DNA of 64,000 bases. Source: Amia ocellicauda. Its lineage: Eukaryota; Chordata; Actinopteri; Amiiformes; Amiidae. Under the pieces are notes generated by a model. That model saw only the letters and a list, made by a program, of their open reading frames with translations. It was not told the origin of the DNA and searched no databases. This document shows positions 48,469 through 59,241 of this stretch, piece after piece. The DNA lies in assembly GCF_036373705.1 (NCBI RefSeq), contig NC_089858.1, positions 12,328,001-12,392,000 of the forward strand, given 5' to 3'. Numbering within the stretch: position 1 is the stretch's first letter; every line of letters starts with the position of its first letter. The position numbers and the translations under genes are program-made.

Positions 48469-49341
48469 CCAGATATATCAGACATAACATTATGACCACT
48501 GACAGGTGAAGTGAATAACACTGATAATCTCGTTATCATGGCACCTGTCAGTGGGTGGGATATATTAGGCAGCAAGTGAACATTTTGTCCTCAAAGTTGA
48601 TGTGTTAGAAGCAGGAAAAATGGGCAAGCGTAAGGATCTGAGCGGCTTTGACAAGGGCCACATTGTGATGGCTAGATGACTGGGTCAGAGCATCTCCAGA
48701 ACTGCAGCTCTTGTGGGCTGTTCCCGGTCTGCAGTGGTCAGTACCTATCAAAAGTGGTCCAAGGTAGGAAAAGCAGTGAACCGGCGACAGGGTCATGGGT
48801 GGCCAAGGCTCATTGATGCATGTGGGGAGCGAAGGCTGGTCCGATCCAACAGACGAGCTACTGTAGCTCAAATTGCTGAAAAAGTTAATGCTGGTTCTGA
48901 TAGAAAGTTGTCAGAACACACAGTGCATCGCAGTTTGTTGCGTATGGCGTAGCCGCAGACCAGTCAGGGTGCCCGTGCTGACCTGTCCACTGCCGAAAGC
49001 ACCTACAATGGGCACGTGAGCATCAGAACTGGACCACAAAGCAATGGAAGAAGGTGGCCTGGTCTGAGGAATCACGAGTTCAAGGTGTTGAATTGGCCTC
49101 CAAATTCCCCAGATCTCAATCCAATTGAGCATCTGTGGGATGTGCTGGACAAACAAGTCTGATCCATAGAGGCCCCACCTCGCAACTTACAGGACTTAAA
49201 AGATCTGTTGCTAACGTCTTGGTGCCAGAGAGCACAGCACACCTTCAGAGGTCTAGTGGAATCCATGCCTCGACAGGTCAGGGCTGTTTTGGGACCTACA
49301 TAATATTAGGCAGGTTGTCATAATGTTATAGCTGATCAGTG
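48469..49341 (+). mobile_element. Tc1-like relic, internally deleted
   Basis: Diverged inverted ends (ATCAGACATAACATTATGACCAC and GTCATAATGTTATAGCTGATCAGTG, then TA) bound a transposase remnant. It is older and more worn than the other Tc1 copies in the window. Confidence 0.8.
48620..49300 (+). pseudogene. Tc1-like transposase relic
   Basis: Starts MGKRKDLSGFDKGHIVMAR, then an in-frame TGA, then the helix-turn-helix region (ISRTAALVGCSRSAVVSTYQKW) and RRATVAQIAEKVNAG. The central third, with the first two catalytic Asp residues, is deleted near 49070. The end keeps LNWPPNSPDLNPIEHLWDVL with the Glu of the triad, plus MPRQVRAVL. Several stops remain. Confidence 0.85.
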
Positions 49342-49623
49342 TATTAGAGAAAGAGTACGTGAGAATGTGCCATGGTTCTATATGTCAGTACGAATGTACC
49401 TATTACTTCATCCTCCAACAGTATACAGTGAGGGAAAAAAGTATTTGATCCCCTGCTGATTTTGTACGTTTGCCCACTGACAAAGAAATTATCAGATAAT
49501 TTTAATGGTAGGTGTATTTTAACAGTGAGAGACAGAATAACAACAACAAAATCCAGAAAAACGCATTTCAAAAAAGTTATAAATTGATTTGCATGTTAAT
49601 GAGGAAAATAAGTATTTGACCCC

Positions 49624-50636
49624 TTAGTACTTGGTGGCAAAACCCTTGTTGGCAATCACAGAGGTCAGACGTTTCTTGTAGTTGGCCACCAGGTTTGCAC
49701 ACATCTCAGGAGGGATTTTGTCCCATTCCTCTTTGCAGATCCTCTCCAAGTCATTAAGGTTTCGAGGCTGACGTTTGGCAACTCGAACCTTCAGCTCCCT
49801 CCACAGATTTTCTATGGGTTTAAGGTCTGGAGACTGGCTAGGCCACTCCAGGACCTTAATGTGCTTCTTCTTGAGCCACTCCTTTGTTGCCTTGGCTGTG
49901 TGTTTTGGGTCATTGTCATGCTGGAATACCCATCCACGACCCATTTTCAATGCCCTGGCTGAGGGAAGGAGGTTCTCACCCAAGATTTGACGGTACATGG
50001 CCCTGTCCATCATCCCTTTGATGCGGTGCAGTTGTTCTGTCCCCTTAGCAGAAAAACACCCCAAAGCATAATGTTTCCACCTCCATGTTTGACGGTGGAG
50101 ATGGTGTTCTTGGGGTCATTCCTCCTCCTCCAAACACGGCGAGTTGAGTTGATGCCAAAGAGCTCGATTTTGGTCTCATCTGACCACAAAACTTTCACCC
50201 AGTTCTCCTCTGAATCATTCAGATGTTCACTGGCAAACTTCAGACGGGCCTGTACATGTGCTTTCTTGAGCAGGGGGACCTTGCGGGCGCTGCAGGATTT
50301 CAGTCCTTCACGGCGTAGTGTGTTACCAATTGTTTTCTTGGTGACTATGGTCCCAGCTGCCTTGAGATCATTAACAAGATCCTCCCGTGTAGTTCTGGGC
50401 TGATTCCTCACCGTTCTCATGATCATTGAAACTCCACGAGGTGAGATCTTGCATGGAGCCCCAGACCGAGGGAGACTGACAGTTATTTTGTGTTTCTTCC
50501 ATTTGCGAATAATCGCACCAACTGTCGTCACCTTCTCACTAAGCTGCTTGGCGATGGTCTTGTAGCCCATTCCAGCCTTGTGTAGGTCTACAATCTTGTC
50601 CCTGACATCCTTGGACAGCTCTTTGGTCTTGGCCAT
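49624..50636 (-). pseudogene. Tc1-like transposase broken by a one-base deletion
   Basis: The frame starts with [20 protein letters not shown] at 50636 and runs through the helix-turn-helix and first catalytic Asp ([12 protein letters not shown]) to about 50060. There the C-run at 50059-50062 has four C where copy 1 has five, shifting the frame. The rest continues in the neighbouring frame with [13 protein letters not shown] and [12 protein letters not shown], keeping Asp and Glu, 34 residues apart, to the natural end at 49624. It retains the C-terminal [11 protein letters not shown] segment that copy 1 lost. No other break is obvious. Confidence 0.92.
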
Positions 50637-50679
50637 GGTGGAGAGTTTGGAATCTGATTGATTGATTGTTTCTGTGGAC

Positions 50680-50774
50680 AGGTGTCTTTTATACAGGTAA
50701 CGAGCTGAGATTAGGAGCACTCCCTTTAAGAGAGTGCTCCTAATCTCAGCTCGTTACCTGTATAAAAGACACCT
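50680..50774. repeat. Perfect hairpin, 43-base arms, 9-base loop
   Basis: AGGTGTCTTTTATACAGGTA begins the left arm and its complement ends the right arm; the loop is CCTTTAAGA. It sits inside Tc1 copy 2 just upstream of the transposase start. Copy 1 has only the start of the left arm. Confidence 0.95.
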
Positions 50775-51004
50775 GGGAGCCAGAAATCTTGATGATTGAT
50801 AGGGGATCAAATACTTATTTCCCTCATTAACATGCAAATCAATTTATAACTTTTTTGAAATGCATTTTTCTGGACTTTTTTGTTGTTATTCTGTCTCTCA
50901 CTGTTAAAATACATCTACCATTAAAATTATAGACTGATCATTTCTTTGTCAGTGGGCAAACATACAAAAATCAGCAGGGGATCAAATACTTTTTTCCCTC
51001 ACTG

Positions 51005-52768
51005 TACATATACGAACCTGGAGGATAATTTACGAGTGATCATTAGATAGGCATTGTCTCTGAGATATTGTCTCAAACACCTAATGCAGGGGAAACGTAT
51101 GTAATAGGCAGTCTAAGATCTCGTGCCAATGTTGGCGCATTTGTCAGTCGTTTCAACACCTCGATCCAGTTGGCAGAGCTTTGTGAAGGAGGCCATCAAT
51201 AAAAAGGCGCATTTACAATGTGTTATAACCAAACCAGCTGTGGTTACATTGAAATATTGCAAGTAAATCACTCACAGACTCACAAAGTTGTACTGTATAC
51301 AACTTTATTAAGTCTTTCCTCTTACTTACACTTTCAGCCCACAATGAATCACTATTATATAGAAATCTTAACACATATTGATAATTATGCAGTTGAATTA
51401 GTAGTTAACTGCAGTACTCCTGTGCTTGCTGGCTTTCATTCCAACTGAGCTGCTCTCAATGATTTAATTACTAACAGTTTTCTAAGACATTTTAAATGTT
51501 TTGCTGATAAAATATTAAATATTTCAGTTTACTTAACATAATTTTAGACATAACTAGAGAAATATCCAGGCAGCCATGGTAGCTAAAAGGCTTATTTATG
51601 AAGATACATTTTTAAGGTGTTACATTTTTTAACTTTAACTTAATTTTTAACCTTGATGGTCGTAAGCAGGGATGTACTGGGACCAAAAAACATCCCTGGA
51701 CTTTGAATCACTTTGCGGTCCGTGGGGTGGGGTGGGATTGCTGGCGAAGTGCGACCCGGGGGGGTGCTGGCGAAGTGTGGCCCAGTACTTAGTGCTACTG
51801 GCCCAGTATTATCCATTGAGTGGGCCTTCCCACAAAACAACAACAAATCACCCGCGGCCCGCAGGAGGACTGGTCCACTGGGAATTCTCCCGGTGCTCCA
51901 TATGGCCAGTCCGCTACTGGTTGTAGGTATACAGCTTTTTGACAAAATACTTTGTGAATCATGATGACAGTTAAGTCTTGTATTTCAGATCATTTTGGTT
52001 CCACCGGTTTGTTAGCACAAGCCATCAACATCTGAAAACTTAGAAATGATGCACAAATGATTATACTTAGAATATAAAATGTAGCAGTCAAATTATTTCT
52101 AGTTATCACTAAAGGTTTTCAAAGCTTTTTTGTTTTAAAAATTCCCTTTCACTTACTGACTATGACATAACATCTTTCAGTATAATACATTTGAATATTG
52201 GCTTCACAAGTGCCCCATCCTCATAAAGTGTGTATTTTTCACATAGTACATTTCTTTATAAACATACCTTACATCCCCTGGAATATTGTCACCAAGTGCT
52301 TCACAATGTTTTTCAGTGACTGTGGAACTGTCCCAATGTTTCAAAAACTGAAATGCGCTCACTATATAGCCTCTTTGGTATAAATCATGTTTTTTCCCTG
52401 TTTCATGATTTTATCTTCTCTTGAGTTTGGCAGCAATATAACATCTTTATGAAAAGCAGGATGGCAAAAACTGGGTGGCTTTGGCCTGCAACACATGTTC
52501 ACATTGTGTTTCTGATGCTAGCAATGTCATTGTTTTATACAATTATTAAATTAATTCAGGACCTCCAATACATTTTCTTACCATGTTCTCATAATATCTA
52601 AATGATATTTTGCCCTAGGGCTGGGGTTTTCAACAGTACACCTTTTGTCTCAAGGTTTCAGCTGCAGTATCCCATAGATTTAGGTTAAACAGTTAATCTA
52701 TAAATTAATAGTTTTTTTTCTTAATATATAGGCCTACATACTAAAGTAAATATCTTGTGAGAATATCC
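51005..52768. other. Intergenic sequence between Tc1 copy 2 and the hemicentin 3' flank
   Basis: No gene seen; a small hAT-like element lies at 51667-51919. Confidence 0.4.
51667..51919. mobile_element. Possible small hAT-like MITE
   Basis: Begins CAGGGATGTACTGGGAC and ends GGCCAGTCCGCTACTG, imperfect inverted ends of hAT style. The eight flanking bases GTCGTAAG and GTTGTAGG agree at six positions, as expected of an old 8-base duplication. Confidence 0.5.
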
Positions 52769-52799
52769 CGTGCCTCCAGATGCTTCAGAAATATTCAAT

Positions 52800-54890
52800 A
52801 ACACTTCATGTCGGCCTTTTTACCTGCCGTGGGAGTTCACGGTTGTTATTGTTATGGCTGTATATATCCCACCAAGCGCCAATACCAAGCTAGCACTGGA
52901 CGTTTTGTTGTCAGCCATTAACAAATTGCACACTGCTTACCATGATGGGATTTTTATCATAGCTGGAGATTTTAATCAAGCTAATTTGAAAACTGTCCTC
53001 CCTAAATTTTATCAGCATGTGACGTGTCCTACAAGAGGACAGAATGTTTTGGATCATGTTTACAGTAATATAAGGGACGGATACAAAGTCACTACTCTCC
53101 CCCACCTGGGTCAGTCCGATCATCTATCTCTTTTTCTCACTCCTGTATACAAACCTCTCATCAGGAAAATAAAGCCATCTGTGAGAATTATAAGAACTTG
53201 GCCTGAGGGGGCTTCCACCCAACTTCAGGACCTTTTTGAGGAAACTCATTGGGATTTATTTGCACAAATAAACATAGAAGGCTACACATTTACTGTCCTG
53301 TACTACCTACAGTTTTGCATTGATAATGTCACTGTTGAGAAACACATTAGATGTTATCCGAATAACAAACCATGGATGACAAAGACATTAAGATCTGGCT
53401 GAGAGACTGTGACTTAGCAATTCATGTCTGGTAATGATGAACTGTATAGTACAGCCAGGTCTAACCTGAAGAGAGGCATCAAGGAGGCATAAGCAGCCTA
53501 CAGGCAGAAAATGTAAGGACATTTCAGGAATGGGGACTCACGACAAGTATGGCAAGGTATCCAGCACCTCACAAATAAAGGCAGTAAAGACCCAACCACC
53601 ACCAGCAACAGTGACTCACTAGCAGAGAAATTAAACAATTTCTTCGCCTGATTTGAAGTCATGATGGATGAGACCGGGTCTGCACTGCGACCATCTACTG
53701 ACAGCCTGGCACCTTCTGTCACCACAGCTGATGTTAGGAAAGTGCTCTGTACTGTCAATCCCAGGAAGGCCGCTGGTCCGGATGGTATTCCGGGGAGGGC
53801 ACTCAGAGATTGTGCGGATCAGCTGGCGGGGGTGTTTTGTAACATCTTTAACCTCTCTTTGTCAATGTGCACTGTCCCCAATTGCCTTAAGTCTGCCACC
53901 ATCGTGCCTGTCCCAAAGAAGACAGCTATCAGCAGCCTTAATGATTACAGACCTGTGGCTCTCACCTCCACTGTGATGAAGTGTTTTGAGAGGCTAGTTT
54001 TAAGACACATTAAATCGACACTTTCTCCCGCTCTGGATCAACATCAGTTTGCATATAGAGACAACAGGTCAACAGATGATGCTATCAACACAGGTCTTTA
54101 CACTGCGATGAATCATTTGGAGCACCCGGGAACATCTGTGAGGATGCTGTTTCTGGACTTTAGTTCTGCATTTAATACAATCATCCCCAGCAGAATGGTA
54201 ACCAAACTGCTCAACCTGGGTGTCAGTGACTACATATACATATGGATTAAGGATTTTTTAACCAACCGAACACAGACTGTCAGGCTGGGGACCCATTACT
54301 CCTCCACTCTGACACTCAGCACTGGAGCTCCAAAAGGTTGTGTGCTGAGTCCTCTCCTCTATTCTATTCACTTTACAGTTATGCCTGTACTCATAGCACA
54401 AATACAATAATTAAGTTTGCAGATGACACCACTGTGGTGGGGTTAATACTAAATGGGGATGAGTCTGCCTACAGGGAGGAGGTTGCTGAATTTTCAAAAT
54501 GGTGCATCAATAACAATCTGGCACTTAACACCTCCAAGACAAAGGAGCTCGTTATTAATTTCAGAAAACAGAAGGAGGAGCCAGTCCCACCTCTAAATGT
54601 ATTGGTACACACATCTCCCAGGACCTCACATGGACTGTAAACACAACATCCTTGGTGAAGAAGGCACAGCAGCGGCTGTACTTCCTGAGGACATTGAAGA
54701 AAATCAATCTGTTCCAACAGATGCTTGTGAACTTTTACCACTGCTCTGTCGAAAGCATACTAACTTACGGCATCCTGGTGTGGTATGCTGGTTGCACTGT
54801 GGCTGAGAAAAAAGCTCTACAGGGAGTCATCAATTCAGGACAGAATATCACCGGCTCACAGTTGTCTTCACTTGAGGACATTTACAAAAC
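52800..54890 (+). pseudogene. Rex1-type endonuclease/reverse transcriptase, frameshifted
   Basis: The endonuclease part begins within the domain (VIVMAVYIPPSAN, IIAGDFNQANLK, LGQSDHLSLFL) and keeps GDFN and SDH. A stop falls at 53400. The reverse transcriptase follows in 53661-54410 ([53 protein letters not shown]) and, after a frame change near 54350, FADDTTVVG in 54338-54640, then LVKKAQQRLYFLRTL and ILTYGILVWYAGCT in 54652-54894. Catalytic motifs survive but the gene is broken in several places. Confidence 0.88.
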
Positions 54891-55291
54891 CTGATGTTTA
54901 TGTCAGCCCAGAAACATAATAAAGGACTCTTTTCACCCCGGCAACCACCTCTTTACCCTGTTGCCATCTGGAAGGCGCTATCGGTATCTTAAGACACGCA
55001 CCTCCAGATTCCTGAACAGTTTTTTTCCGAGTGCCATCAAAGAATTGAACTCTTAAGTAATAAGGAGATTAAACATTATAAATTATAGGGTTGTGCAAAA
55101 AGTAATATTACTGCTTTATATTAATATTACTGCTTTTTATTGTTTGACTATTTATATTTTTTAATATTTTTTTGATTTGTGGTGTGTATGTTTTTATGTA
55201 TGTGTGTACCACTGAGGAGAAGCGCTAAATTTCGTTGTACAGTGCAATGACAATGACAATAAAGGTATTATATTCTATTCTCTATTCTCTA
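52800..55291 (+). mobile_element. Rex1-type LINE, 5'-truncated
   Basis: It interrupts the hemicentin 3' flank, which reads straight across this point in the duplicate at ~40785. The 3' end carries AATGACAATAAAGG and then TATTCTATTCTCTATTCTCT, a tail of short repeats typical of Rex1/Babar elements. Endonuclease and reverse transcriptase remnants are read in the + direction. Confidence 0.85.
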
Positions 55292-55625
55292 GTTTATCTG
55301 AGTTGCTGCAAGTTGCACATGTTTCATAACCCAAATATCTAATTTCATATTTTAACTGATATTGTCAAACTAGCTATCCAAAATCTTTTCACTTGCCCTC
55401 TTGTCTTGCTGGGTGTTCTCGGAAGCCATTTTCTCTGTAATATTCAATGATCACACACTGATAAAAATAAAATGTTTTAATTTTAAACAATACAAAGTGG
55501 TCCATTCAGTTAAAGAGGTAGCGCTGTAATAAAGTGAACAGATGATTCTTGAAATGTAAAGATCTTCTAATGTTTTCAATGTTTTTTTCTGTGAAAGTAT
55601 ATATGTGTGTGTGTGTATATATATA

Positions 55626-56846
55626 CACTCACCTAAAGGATTATTAGGAACACCATACTAATACTGTGTTTGACCCCCTTTCACCTTCAGAACTGCCTTA
55701 ATTCTACGTGGCATTGATTCAACAAGGTGCTGAAAGCATTCTTTAGAAATGTTGGCCCATATTGATAGGATAGCATCTTGCAGTTGATGGAGATTTGTGG
55801 GATGCACATCCAGGGCACGAAGCTCCCGTTCCACCACATCCCAAAGATGCTCTATTGGGTTGAGATCTGGTGACTGTGGGGGCCAGTTTAGTACAGTGAA
55901 CTCATTGTCATGTTCAAGAAACCAATTTGAAATGATTCGACCTTTGTGACATGGTGCATTATCCTGCTGGAAGTAGCCATCAGAGGATGGGTACATGGTG
56001 GTCATAAAGGGATGGACATGGTCAGAAACAATGCTCAGGTAGGCCGTGGCATTTAAACGATGCCCAATTGGCACTAAGGGGCCTAAAGTGTGCCAAGAAA
56101 ACATCCCCCACACCATTACACCACCACCACCAGCCTGCACAGTGGTAACAAGGCATGATGGATCCATGTTCTCATTCTGTTTACGCCAAATTCTGACTCT
56201 ACCATCTGAATGTCTCAACAGAAATCGAGACTCATCAGACCAGGCAACATTTTTCCAGTCTTCAACTGTCCAATTTTGGTGAGCTTGTGCAAATTGTAGC
56301 CTCTTTTTCCTATTTGTAGTGGAGATGAGTGGTACCCGGTGGGGTCTTCTGCTGTTGTAGCCCATCCGCCTCAAGGTTGTACGTGTTGTGGCTTCACAAA
56401 TGCTTTGCTGCATACCTCGGTTGTAACGAGTGGTTATTTCAGTCAAAGTTGCTCTTCTATCAGCTTGAATCAGTCGGCCCATTCTCCTCTGACCTCTAGC
56501 ATCAACAAGGCATTTTCGCCCACAGGACTGCCGCATACTGGATGTTTTTCCCTTTTCACACCATTCTTTGTAAACCCTAGAAATGGTTGTGCGTGAAAAT
56601 CCCAGTAACTGAGCAGATTGTGAAATACTCAGACCGGCCCGTCTGGCACCAACAACCATGCCACGCTCAAAATTGCTTAAATCACCTTTCTTTCCAATTC
56701 AGACATTCAGTTTGGAGTTCAGGAGATTGTCTTGACCAGGACCACACCCCTAAATGCATTGAAGCAACTGCCATGTGATTGGTTGGTTAGATAATTGCAT
56801 TAATGAGAAATTGAACAGGTGTTCCTAATAATCCTTTAGGTGAGTG
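55626..56846 (-). mobile_element. Tc1/mariner element, DD36E type, full length
   Basis: Begins CACTCACCTAAAGGATTATT and ends with its complement, between TA dinucleotides in a TA/CA tract. The duplicate at 41100-41140 shows the tract without the element. 1221 bases; the coding part is complete except for the start codon. Confidence 0.95.
55658..56659 (-). CDS. Tc1-like transposase, DD36E, start codon lost
   Basis: An open frame of 333 residues from a Met that is internal to the family protein; the sibling at 3954-4980 starts upstream at MGKKGDLSNFDRG, where this copy reads ATT instead of ATG. It has the helix-turn-helix (ISQSAQLLGFSRTTISRVYKEW), Asp in AWSDESRFLLRH, Asp in YFQQDNAPCHKGR and Glu in SPDLNPIEHLWD. 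There are 36 residues between the second Asp and the Glu, not the 34 of classical Tc1; DD36E has been described as a separate Tc1/mariner family (Incomer). The enzyme would cut and paste at TA sites. Loss of about 13 N-terminal residues may weaken it. Confidence 0.9.
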   Translation of the reverse strand: MVVGARRAGLSISQSAQLLGFSRTTISRVYKEWCEKGKTSSMRQSCGRKCLVDARGQRRMGRLIQADRRATLTEITTRYNRGMQQSICEATTRTTLRRMGYNSRRPHRVPLISTTNRKKRLQFAQAHQNWTVEDWKNVAWSDESRFLLRHSDGRVRIWRKQNENMDPSCLVTTVQAGGGGVMVWGMFSWHTLGPLVPIGHRLNATAYLSIVSDHVHPFMTTMYPSSDGYFQQDNAPCHKGRIISNWFLEHDNEFTVLNWPPQSPDLNPIEHLWDVVERELRALDVHPTNLHQLQDAILSIWANISKECFQHLVESMPRRIKAVLKVKGGQTQY

Positions 56847-57225
56847 TATATATACACACACACATATATATCATGTTTTAATAATAAAAAAGAAGTCTGT
56901 TCTATCTGCACTTCTCTTCTGCCATTGTACCTGTTGCATAGCTGTGGGATCAATTAAGGTTCAATTAACACATTTGGAAAATTAACATTTAGTTTCTGAT
57001 TTGGTTTGGTTTCTCAGCTGTTTACAAAACATGTATAGTAAAAAGAACTTAAATGACTCTGGGATCTTGTTTTTTCCACTCATTTGATACACAAAACTGA
57101 AAGCTTTCAGTGTATTTAAAGCCCATATAAATGAGTAGGTATATATCCCTTAATATGAATTACAAATCATGAGAGAAAAAAAACCCATATATGTACATGT
57201 TTGAGAATATTTCAGAAAGGCACAG

Positions 57226-57290
<65 letters not shown>
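57226..57290. repeat. (TA)n microsatellite
   Basis: About 32 TA units in the hemicentin 3' flank; the duplicate at ~41470 lacks this expansion. Confidence 0.95.
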
Positions 57291-57292
<2 letters not shown>

Positions 57293-57899
57293 CAAAAACA
57301 GCAGCTGTACTACCTGAAATCCATGTTAGAACATGAGACAAAAGTTCAAACAGAGTCCAATGTACTAAAACCTACTCTGTACCAGATCAACTGCATTAGA
57401 ATCAAAGAAAGGAAATCAGAGTCTATTTCATAGCAGTTTAAAATCCATTCCATGTTGCATTCTTTTGTACACATAGTGCCTACTCTTAAAAAACATTTAT
57501 TTTGCACCCTGTTCTTTTCACAGTTTGTAATTTTGCAGTAAAAGTTGAAATTGAGTTGAAGCTGTATGGCTGTAATAAGGTGTATGCTATGCTATTTTTC
57601 TGGATTTTGGCCATGAGAGGATTCTCCTGGAGGTTTGTGGGCAGGGGGCAAGATGTACCAGCAGGCCATGCTGTAAAGGCAAAGGTTAGTGGGAATTGGT
57701 GTGTTATGTCTTCTGTCCAGCTGCTTGGCACCTGAATACCCCATGCTAAATTTGTCATGGTGCTTGGGGATTGGGAATAATTTGATGACTCTAATCCCGT
57801 GGGCGTGGGAACGTAGATGTTGGGTGACGAGTGGTGAGAGAGGCTGGCACGGACTGGCACTGGCAGGCAGACACTCGCTGGCAAGCTCTAAGCAGGAGC

Positions 57900-59203
57900 T
57901 CAATAAGGGTAGCTGGCGATGGAGATGTATATAATGAAAATGCTCTGGTATTTGACCTGGCCCTCGGGGGAGTGGGTGGTGGCTTGTACCCGCAGCCGTG
58001 CCAGTCCTGCCCGCTCCAGCGGCTGTAGGGTATAGATAATGCCTCGCCCCGCCTCGTCCCGGATCCCGAACAGCTGCCCACCTGGCTCACCGCCCTGCTC
58101 CAGGATGGTGAAGCTGGTGCGCTCCTGCAGCACTCCCGCCTCAGAGAAGGCGGACAGACGGATGACGTTATGGCTGCCCGGGATACCGAGAGGCAGGGTG
58201 AGCAGCTTGTACTGCAGAAGCAGTAGGGGACTGCTGGAGCCGCAGTCCAGAGAGCAGGGCCTGAAGCACGTCCTGTGAGGAGAGAAGTGGAAGGGGGGGT
58301 GGAAGAGAGGGGATAGAAAGATGGAAGGAGACAAAGAGAGGACGGAGAGAGATCGGGACAGACGGGGGGCGGGGGTTGAAGAAGGAAAGAGACAAGGAGA
58401 TTAAGTGGAGTGCCTGGCCAGGCCCTTAAAAGTGACACAACTGAAATTGCTCTAAAACAGGATGTCTTTCGGTGACCTGCCTTGAATTAATTCTGTTGCC
58501 CCACCCCTGTCCCTATGCTGCCCCCTTACCCTGGGCTCACTCCTCTCTGGTAGGTGGCTGGGCAGGGGGTATCCAGACACTGGAAGCCCCCTCGCGTGTT
58601 AAAGCACATTTGGTTGGGGCTGCACTGGATGCCCTGTTCCACACACTCGTCAATGTCTGCAAAGAATGAAGGGAAAAATGTGTCTTGAGAGTGCGAGTAT
58701 GTGTAGGAATGTTAAAAATGCATCACTTTGTCATCACAGAAGCACCATCTCGTTGTCCCCTGACAGATTATAGGACCCCCTTAGGGTGAGCAGAGAGTTT
58801 TGTTGGGGTTCAGGGTTCGAGTTACGTGGGAGCCAGTGGGAGCTCAGCTCCCATAAGGAGGGGTATGAGCTCCCATGGAAGTAGTAAAATCATGCATCTA
58901 TGGGGGTCACTAATTCATTTACGAACAACATTATTCTGAATCACAAATAATGTATTTTTAATTGTAATTAGTATTATTTACATTAACAAGATAAACAGGC
59001 TAAAATAAACATGTTTTTCAAATGAACTATGCTGCGCACGGCATGACTGTCCAATTAGTAGAGCGCTACATATGATCTGCTTGCTACTGTGTGCCGGTGC
59101 CGAGCAGTGTGTAAAATACTAACACTTAATATCAGGGGTAGTCAATACCCAGACCGCCAGATGCTTTTGACTGGACCGTGAGAATCATTTTAATGAAATT
59201 ATT

Positions 59204-59241
<38 letters not shown>

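Larger units (their letters stand above)
49426..51004 (-). mobile_element. Tc1-like DD34E element, copy 2, both ends present
   Basis: Starts CAGTGAGGGAAAAAAGTATT and ends AATACTTTTTTCCCTCACTG with TA on both sides (49424-49425, 51005-51006). The inverted repeats are long, over 200 bases. A 95-base hairpin lies on the 5' side of the transposase gene. 1579 bases. Confidence 0.95.
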
